From Allium sativum (lineage: Eukaryota > Streptophyta > Magnoliopsida > Asparagales > Amaryllidaceae), in NCBI GenBank assembly GCA_030737875.1, contig CM060915.1:363937863-364001862 (forward strand): a stretch of 64,000 nt of DNA, given 5' to 3'. The position numbers and the translations under genes were made by a program. Shown here in pieces: positions 57,964-64,000 of this stretch (position 1 is the first letter of the stretch; each line of letters begins with the position of its first letter). Below the pieces are notes generated by a model. It worked only from the letters and a program-made list of their open reading frames with translations, searched no databases and was not told where the DNA came from.

Positions 57964-58743
57964 CCTGCTTTAAAACCCACATCTCAGCAAAAAGGTAAGA
58001 GGATCGTCATTAACTCTATTATAGGCGGACCTCACCTAGTTAGTCGTAGTTTTAAAGCAATGGACCAGTATGTCAACGCCGCCAAGCATTTTGAAGTAGG
58101 AGAATGCAGTAGCCTTGAAGATGTCACTCCAATAAAAAAACAAAAAACAATGTCAGATGATGTCATATTCCGCAATAGAGATGGTTTTGGAGTTCAATCT
58201 TCAACCGATGATCCATTAGTGATTACCACGACAATTGGCCTTGCCTTAGTCCATAAACTGCTAGTGGACAGCGGAAGCTCGGTTAATATTCTCTTCAAGA
58301 AAGCTTTCGAACAAATGAGGCTCGAAGCAAAAGACTTAAAGCCATGTCAAGGATGGATACGTGGCTTTAACGGAGTATCTACAACTCCGATGGGTTTTGT
58401 GGAATTACTAGTCACTCTAGGGCAGGGAGATCGCCAGAGAGTAAGGATCCTGTCGTTTGTAGTTTTGGATTTGGAATCACCTTACAATGCCTTCCTAGGC
58501 TGACCGGCCCTTGCCGAATTCAAGGCATGTATTGCGCCTTGGTGCTTGCTGCTTAAATTCCCAACTGACTCAAGAGTTGGGACGATGAGGGGCGACCAAG
58601 CTACGGGACGAGCTTATTACGTGGCAGAGTTAAAGATGTTAATGAAGGGGTTGAACATAGATGCTAAAGATGATTCCGCCCCTCCAAAGGAAGCTTCAGC
58701 ATAGCAACTAAGGGGTCCTGGCCCAAGAGAGTCGCCCTCAGAC
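57964..58743 (+). pseudogene. pol: Tat-B protease
   Basis: The open frame 58060-58503 carries the aspartic protease motif LLVDSGSSVNILF with the catalytic Asp at residue 70 (codon 58267-58269) and a typical flap/hydrophobic end (VVLDLESPYNAFLG). A TGA at 58501 is followed in frame by LAEFKACIAPWCLLLKFPT and, after a TAG at 58702, by the linker to RT. It is in the same frame as gag, which suggests a gag-pol fusion without frameshift, interrupted by point stops. Confidence 0.88.
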
Positions 58744-60189
58744 GTGCTCGAGGATATAGATCCCAGAGAGGATAGAGAACCCAGGGACAAGAAGGCAACT
58801 CCCAACGAAATAACAGTTGATATACCTATTGATGAAGCGGATCCAACAAAAGTACTAAAGATCGGCTCGCAACTGGATCCAGTTAGAGCAAGGGAATTGA
58901 CTGATTTTTTAAAGGCAAATCTAGACGTGTTTGCCTGGACTCACGCTGACATGTATGGAATTTCGCCTACCATTATGAGCCACTCTTTGTGTATTAATCC
59001 AAAGCACCCACCAGTCAAGCAGAAGAGACGGATGTTGGGCCCAGAGCAGTCGGCAGCTTTGAAAGAAGAAGTACAGAAGTTAAAAGGTAACAGATTCATT
59101 AAGGATTCGAAATATCCCAATTGGATATCGAATCCTGTCCTGGTCAAAAAGTCAAACGTGAAGTGGAGAACGTGCATCGACTTTTTTGATTTAAACTAGG
59201 CTTACCCGAAGGATAGCTTTCCTCTTCCCAGAATTGATCAACTAGTAGATTCGACTGCCGGGCACGAACTTTTATCCTTTATGGACGCTTATTCCGGGTA
59301 CAATCAAATTCCCATGCACATACCAGATCAAGAGCATACAAGCTTTATCACTGACTTGGGATTATATTGTTACTTCGTAATGCCATTTGGTTTAAAAAAT
59401 GCTTGAGCCACGTATCAGCGCCTAGTCAACCGCATGTTTTACAATCAAATCGGGAAAACCATGGAAGTTTACGTGGATGATATGCTCGTGAAATCCAAGC
59501 AATCTCCCGATCATACGAAGGACTTAGCAGAAATATTCGGCATACTACAAAGGTATGGGATGAAGTTGAACCCCTTGAAGTGCTCTTTTGGCGTGGCATC
59601 AGGCAAGTTCCTTGGCTTTATCGTGAGTTCCAGAGGAATTGAAATCAATCCGGACCAAATAGCAGCAATCCGAAATATAGAGGAGTCGTGAAAGATTAGA
59701 GATGTTCAGAGCTTAGCTGGGAAGGTTGTAGCACTGGGCAGGTTCATCTCCAAAGCAACAAACAAGCGTGTACCTTTCTTCGATCTCATAAAACGGGGAA
59801 AGCGAAATTTTGAGTGGACTCCCGACTGTGTGGAGGCCTTCCAGAATCTATTGGATTTCTTAGAAAAGCCTCCAATATTATCAAAGCCTGTGGAACACGA
59901 GGATTTGTTCGTCTACTTAGCGGTATCATCTCACGCCGTTAGTGCAACATTAGTACGTGAAGAGGATAAAGACCAGAAACCTGTGTATTACGTAAGCAAA
60001 AAACTAGCTGCTGCAGAACGTAACTACCCAAAGATAGAGAAGCTTGCTTATAGCCTCTTGATTGCTTCTCGCAAACTCGGCCATTATTTTCAGGCACACC
60101 CAATAGTTGTGTACACTGACCAACCTTTGAGACAAGTGCTGCAGAAACCCGAAGCATCGGGGCGATTATTTAATGGAATATCGAGCTGA
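58744..60189 (+). pseudogene. pol: Tat-B reverse transcriptase and first RNase H
   Basis: All pieces are in one frame. 58744-59199 has the RT start (LGPEQSAALKEEVQKL, FIKDSKYPNWISNPVLVKK). TAG at 59197 is followed by SFPLPRIDQLVDSTAGHELLSFMDAYSGYNQI, with the first catalytic Asp in FMDAYSG. TGA at 59404 precedes 59434-59691, with the catalytic YVDDML (Asp codons at 59476-59481). TGA at 59689 is followed by the connection and the first RNase H (59830-60189, YYVSKKLAAAERNYPKIEKLA, VVYTDQPLRQVL). A frameshift at about 60175 moves into the next frame. The domains are complete in extent but interrupted. Confidence 0.9.
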
Positions 60190-60239
60190 GTCAGTTTGAT
60201 GTGAACTTTCAGCCATGAAGATCAATAAGGGGACAGGCC

Positions 60240-61487
60240 TTGGCTGACTTTATAGCCGAATTTACAATTCCTGAAGAGGAAACGGTGGGTGACAAGGTAG
60301 TTGCTTTGGATCGAGAATTAGTGCTTAGTCCATGGAAATTATATGCGGACGGAGCCAAGAATGATAGAAAGTCCGGTGCCGGAGTTGTTATGATAAATCC
60401 TGAAGGACGATCTATCTACTATGCATTACGGTTAGAGTTTGCTGCTACTAACAACAATTCCGAGTATGAAGCCCTCATTGCCGGGCTGAAACTCGCCAAA
60501 GATTTGGGAGTGAAGACACTAGATATATATTGCGATTCCAAGATAGTTGTATGTCAAGTTTGGGAAGAATTTGCTGCTAAAGGACCTCGACTTATCACTT
60601 ATCTCAAAAAGGTAAAGGAGTTATTGGAAGGTTTAGATCATTATAGCATAACACACATTCTGAGAGCGGAAAATCAGAAAGCAGGTCGACTGGCGAAGCT
60701 GGCAAGTTCTGATAATCTTAAAGAAACCGAAATGGTTCCGATAGAGTTGTTGGATTCACCAAGTTTCGACCTAATGGAAACAGAGCTAGCCTTGGAAGTC
60801 GAACCAGAAAGAGAATCCTGGATGACATCAATTAAGAATTTTCTCAAAAATGGAACCCTCCCGTTGAAAAAGAGTGAAAGACGAGCTATAAGACGTAAGG
60901 CCACAAGATACATTTTACAGGATGATGTCCTTTATCGTCAACGGTTTTCAATGCCCCTGCTACCGTGTATCACACACGACGACATCAAACGTGTACTGCA
61001 AGAGGTGCATGAAGGTGAGTGTGGAGATCACACTGGGGGACAAACCCTAGCAAACAAAGTGTTACGGTACGAATATTTCTGGCCTACCATGAACAAAGAA
61101 GCGGCTGATTATTCACGACGCTGCGATAGATGTCAAAGATATGCCAAAGGTTCCAGAGCGCCTCCGACTCAGCTCGAGTCAATGGTAAGTCCATGGCCGT
61201 TTTCCATGTGGGGAATTGACATTATTATAGTGCTACCTATTGCCAGAGGAGGAGCTAAGTATGCGATCGTTGTCGTGGACTACTTCACAAAATGGGTGGA
61301 AGTTGAACCTCTAACAACCACCACGGCAAGGAAGTTGATCAGTTTTGTGGTCAGAAATATCATTTGTCGATTTGGGATTCCGAAGACCATCATAACCGAT
61401 AATGGGACGCAATTTGACAGCATCGAGTTCAAAAACTTCTGCCAGAAATATAAGATTGATAAACGATGCACTGCAGTGGCTCACTAG
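60240..61487 (+). pseudogene. pol: Tat-B archaeal-type RNase H and integrase core
   Basis: In this 415-residue open frame the second RNase H shows LYADGAKNDRKSGAGVV (Asp37), NSEYEALIAGLKLAKDLG and IYCDSKIVVCQV, the pattern of the extra RNase H acquired by Tat elements. The integrase zinc module follows (HEGECGDHTGG, CDRCQRYAK), then WGIDIIIVLP (first Asp) and IITDNGTQFDS (second Asp). The frame ends in TAG at 61485 inside the segment preceding the catalytic Glu (VAH-stop-QSNG). This is the longest uninterrupted part of the element. Confidence 0.92.
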
Positions 61488-62038
61488 CAGTCAAATGGCT
61501 AGGTCAAAGCCATAAATAAAGTCATTTAATCAATTCTAAAGAAGCGGTTGGAGCAGGCCAAAGCTAGATGGGTTGATGAGTTGCCATTAGCTTTATGGGC
61601 CTACAGGACGACCTTTAAGAGGCTACCGGCCATACTCCCTATTCACTTTCCTTTGGGTCAGAAGCAGTGATCTCGGTAGAATTGGAAGTCCCTTCTCATC
61701 GAGTTGCATACTATGACCCGATGATGAATAAAGCACTCCTCCTAGAATCTCTTGATATGATTGAAGAAAAAAGAGACGAAGCCGACTTGCGTGCCTCAAG
61801 ACATCGACATCAAGTGGCACGTTATTATGACCGGAAAGTTCGCCTCAAAACCTTTGAACCAGGAGACCTAGTACTGAAACGAGTCTTCCCGCCTTCGACC
61901 CAATTGGGTCCAAAATGGGAAGGGCCATACACCATCCAACGGAAGCTTGATACAGGAGCATTCAAGCTAACGACCGTGGACGGTGAGGAGATTCCCAGAG
62001 CCTGGAACGCTCAGCACCTACGACGATATCTGAGCTAA
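61488..62038 (+). pseudogene. pol: Tat-B integrase C-terminal region
   Basis: After several stops (QSNG-stop-VKAINK..SILKKRLEQAK..WVDELPLALWAYRTTF) and a frameshift near 61660, the open frame 61667-62038 gives the C-terminal part (AVISVELEVPSHRVAYYD, GDLVLKRVFPP, GPKWEGPYTIQRKL). It ends NAQHLRRYLS and TAA. There is no chromodomain, as expected for Tat. Confidence 0.88.
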
Positions 62039-62830
62039 ATATGAAATGTCATTTCTTTTTTTTTCGTAAGCTATGTAAAAAGGCATGACTTGCCTTTAAA
62101 AAGTCTGTTTATGTGAACAAAGGATAATAAAGTGGATGTAGGCTACGACTTAGCCGAACCACTATAAAAATATCGTGTGTCATTTACTTTCCTGCACCAT
62201 TTATATCTTCAACAATTATTCTATCATGACTGTGAAACATGAAATGTTAAATTAAATTTGGAAAGTTGGAGATGACTTATATGCAAGAACAAACAAAACG
62301 ACTATTTGTACAATAAGACATAGAAGAATGGGAAGACGACATTCTTAACTCTAACTCTCAAGAATCGAGAGAGAGTATAAAGGATGGGAAGACGACGTCC
62401 TCTGAGGCATGAAGGTGCACCCAGATGAGAGGCCGCCTCCATGAAAACTCTAACCTGGATATGAGACATGAGAGTATAAAGATGCCAGAAAGAACAGGCA
62501 TCAATGACGAAAGGAATATGGCCCCATCAGAGAATCGAGGACATTTGGAGTTATTAATTTAATTTAATATTGAATAGTTCTTGCCCAGTTATCCAAGATT
62601 GACTGGGGGCATACATGTGCACAAATATTCCCCTCAACCATAACTTATTATATAACTTTAATATGACATTCTTATGTATTTTCACTTAAGTGCTGACCTA
62701 AGATAAACTATTTTTATTTACAAACGTGTGAGTTTGTACAAGGAAAACAAGCAAAAAAGAAGATGCAAGGGCCGCACACGCTGCAACAATTGCGAACCAA
62801 TTAAATGCCAAAATAAAACGAAGCACTTCA
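62039..62830. other. Tat-B spacer between pol and the antisense ORF
   Basis: This non-coding region contains an orphan copy of the LTR hairpin block at 62129-62167 (AGTGGATGTAGGCT...AGCCGAACCACTATAAA), followed by ATCGTGTGT as in the LTRs. Short repeats of GATGGGAAGACGACG lie near 62325-62400. Small ORFs at 62698-62910 are overlapping shadows. Confidence 0.7.
62129..62167 (+). repeat. Orphan LTR-type hairpin block inside Tat-B
   Basis: AGTGG and CCACT form an outer stem and GGCT/AGCC an inner stem, followed by ATAAA. The same arrangement occurs in the Tat-B LTR (55691-55729), the Tat LTR at 393-430 and the three gag-only LTRs. Here it sits about 90 bases after the pol stop instead of within an LTR. 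Confidence 0.85.
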
Positions 62831-63998
62831 TCATTTGGGCTTTGGATCGGACTTGTATTTTTTGGCAGCTTTCTGAGCAGCCTTTGCTTCCTTTTCAGCA
62901 TCGGTCATAACGCGTTTCAACTTTTTCTGCCCTGTAACCGAAGTGCTAGAATCAGTTGATTTTTTCCCTGGACTCGGAACGCTGGAATCAAGAGAAGACT
63001 TTTTAGCAAGCTCTTCTGTAATAGATCTAGTTGAAAGCTTAACGACTAACCTTGATCCAAGATCCATCACTGCAAGAGGCTTAAGGCTTTCGGGGTTCAG
63101 GTCTTCAACTTTTAGCTGCATATGTTTATCTTGTTCGTCTTTCATTTCGGCCAAAGTGATGTCATCAGCGCTTTTTAAATCCCCGACTATAGCCACATCA
63201 GGGTATTCCTCATGTCCCTCGCTACCGCCATCATCCTTCAAGGCGTCTATCATCTCGTCATCATGAGGAGCATCAGCCTTGGACAATTCAGCTCCCCTCC
63301 CGACTCTGCTGAGGCAGCCTTATCCTTTTCTCCTTGAGCCTTCTCCGCGGATTTTGCTCCAGTGGTGGTTCCCTGAGGCACATCTGCCTTCTCGGTTGGT
63401 TCAACACCTACAGAATGAGAAGCAACAGTTATCAACTCAGGAGAAAATAAAGGATCCTTCATCGATTGCCCATTTATGTGATGAAAAGTGGAGACAGCTT
63501 TGTCGAATTGGGGAGAAAAGGTAGAAATACCTTCCAATGATTTCTCAGCTGGAGTGACTGCCGTCTCTAACGCCGTCTCGGGTATGGGGGATAAAAGGGA
63601 TGCCTGAGGGATCTCCAGGTTTTCGGGGTCGTATCCCTCAACGTCAGAAGTTTCAGCGGCAGTAGAAGAAGAACCAGCCTCGGAGATATACTTTTGTTTG
63701 GCCATCCGCTTCTCCTCCTCCATAGCAGCAGCGATGAGGGGACGCCCCTCGGGCAGGCATGCCGGCTCATCATCTCTTAGATATTTTTCCATGTGCTTGT
63801 CTTCGTCAATGGAATCTACCTTGAGTTCCTCTTTCTCTCATTCAATAATTTGGCTCCATACATGAACCAAGGTAGTCGGATAATCTTCAATCCAAGAGAT
63901 GTTTCGACGACGAATTATATATGCGAAGAATTCGATCAGTAATTCGCCGAAACCATGCACTTCCTCCTGGGCTTCTGACAGCTGCTTGCGGGTCTCTT
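62831..63998 (-). pseudogene. Antisense ORF of Tat-B (partial, 5' end outside window)
   Basis: Opposite to gag-pol, a reading frame enters from the right edge (ETRKQLSEAQEEVHGFGELL, ending VHVWSQIIE). It meets a TGA at 63838-63840 and continues in the same frame (EELKVDSIDEDKHMEKYLRD) through 63792-63290. A frameshift near 63270-63290 leads into 63286-62831, which ends in a Lys/Ala-rich tail (KEAKAAQKAAKKYKSDPKPK). The visible protein is acidic, Ser- and Glu-rich with a basic C-terminus and no transmembrane segment. Coding character is supported by continuity of frame and composition on both sides of each lesion. Antisense ORFs after pol are described for Tat-lineage elements such as maize Grande. 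I recognise no domain in the visible part and assign no function. Confidence 0.65.
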
Positions 63999-64000
63999 CG

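Larger units (their letters stand above)
54980..64000 (+). mobile_element. Tat-B: Tat-lineage Ty3/gypsy element, 3' end beyond window
   Basis: The order is LTR (54980-55812), PBS, gag, protease, RT, RNase H, a second archaeal-type RNase H, integrase, a non-coding spacer, and an ORF on the opposite strand running off the window. A second RNase H after the first, no chromodomain, and an antisense ORF between pol and the 3' LTR are features of the plant Tat lineage. The 3' LTR is not reached. The left flanking pentamer is CTATA (54975-54979). The coding regions carry many stops and a few frameshifts. Confidence 0.88.

Noticed and set aside
62698..62910. Small ORFs on both strands near the end of the antisense ORF
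   Set aside because: They overlap each other and the C-terminal part of the antisense ORF, and look like shadows.

Overview
The window is a gene-poor, AT-rich stretch of a flowering-plant nuclear genome. It consists almost entirely of long terminal repeat (LTR) retrotransposons nested in one another, plus LTR relics and AT-rich DNA. I see no intact host gene, tRNA, rRNA or CRISPR array. Plant origin is inferred from chromodomain-bearing Ty3/gypsy elements (Tekay/Del-like chromoviruses) primed by initiator-Met tRNA, Tat-lineage Ty3/gypsy elements with two RNase H regions and an antisense ORF, and a Ty1/copia gag relic.

Layout. (1) 1-524: the 3' part of a plus-strand Tat-type LTR, inserted into the left LTR of a large element. 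(2) 525-29723: a LARD-like minus-strand element with LTRs of about 6 kb and an internal region of only about 1 kb (11144-12169), split by younger insertions. (3) 1729-9388: a minus-strand gag-only array LTR-gag-LTR-gag-LTR, flanked by one target duplication (GTATT), nested in the left LARD LTR. (4) 13914-25427: Tekay-A, an 11.5 kb minus-strand chromovirus with 3.2 kb nearly identical LTRs (target duplication GTTCC), nested in the right LARD LTR. (5) 29724-36019: an LTR tail, an old degenerate LTR, a copia gag remnant and AT-rich DNA. (6) 36020-38698: a minus-strand solo LTR (Tekay-C). (7) 40610-51663: Tekay-B, an 11 kb plus-strand chromovirus (target duplication TGAAA), older and badly decayed. 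(8) 51664-54979: AT-rich intergenic DNA. (9) 54980 to beyond the window: Tat-B, a plus-strand Tat element with LTR, gag, PR-RT-RH-aRNH-IN and a minus-strand antisense ORF.

How the parts relate. The gag-only elements and the Tat elements share a TATA-region sequence, LTR termini (TGTTAG...CTAACA), a hairpin-forming LTR block and an unusual CX2HX4HX4C zinc knuckle in Gag. A Tat element is therefore the likely trans-acting partner of the gag-only family. The three Tekay-type families share a conserved LTR start, but each carries its own GC-rich palindromic or short-period repeat in U3. The most unusual signals are the exactly 12-bp-periodic GTCGAC array (Tekay-A), the exactly 11-bp-periodic TGAGTC array (Tekay-B), the three-LTR array, the orphan LTR hairpin inside Tat-B and the Tat antisense ORF. 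All coding regions carry stops or frameshifts, so no element here appears autonomously active as it stands.
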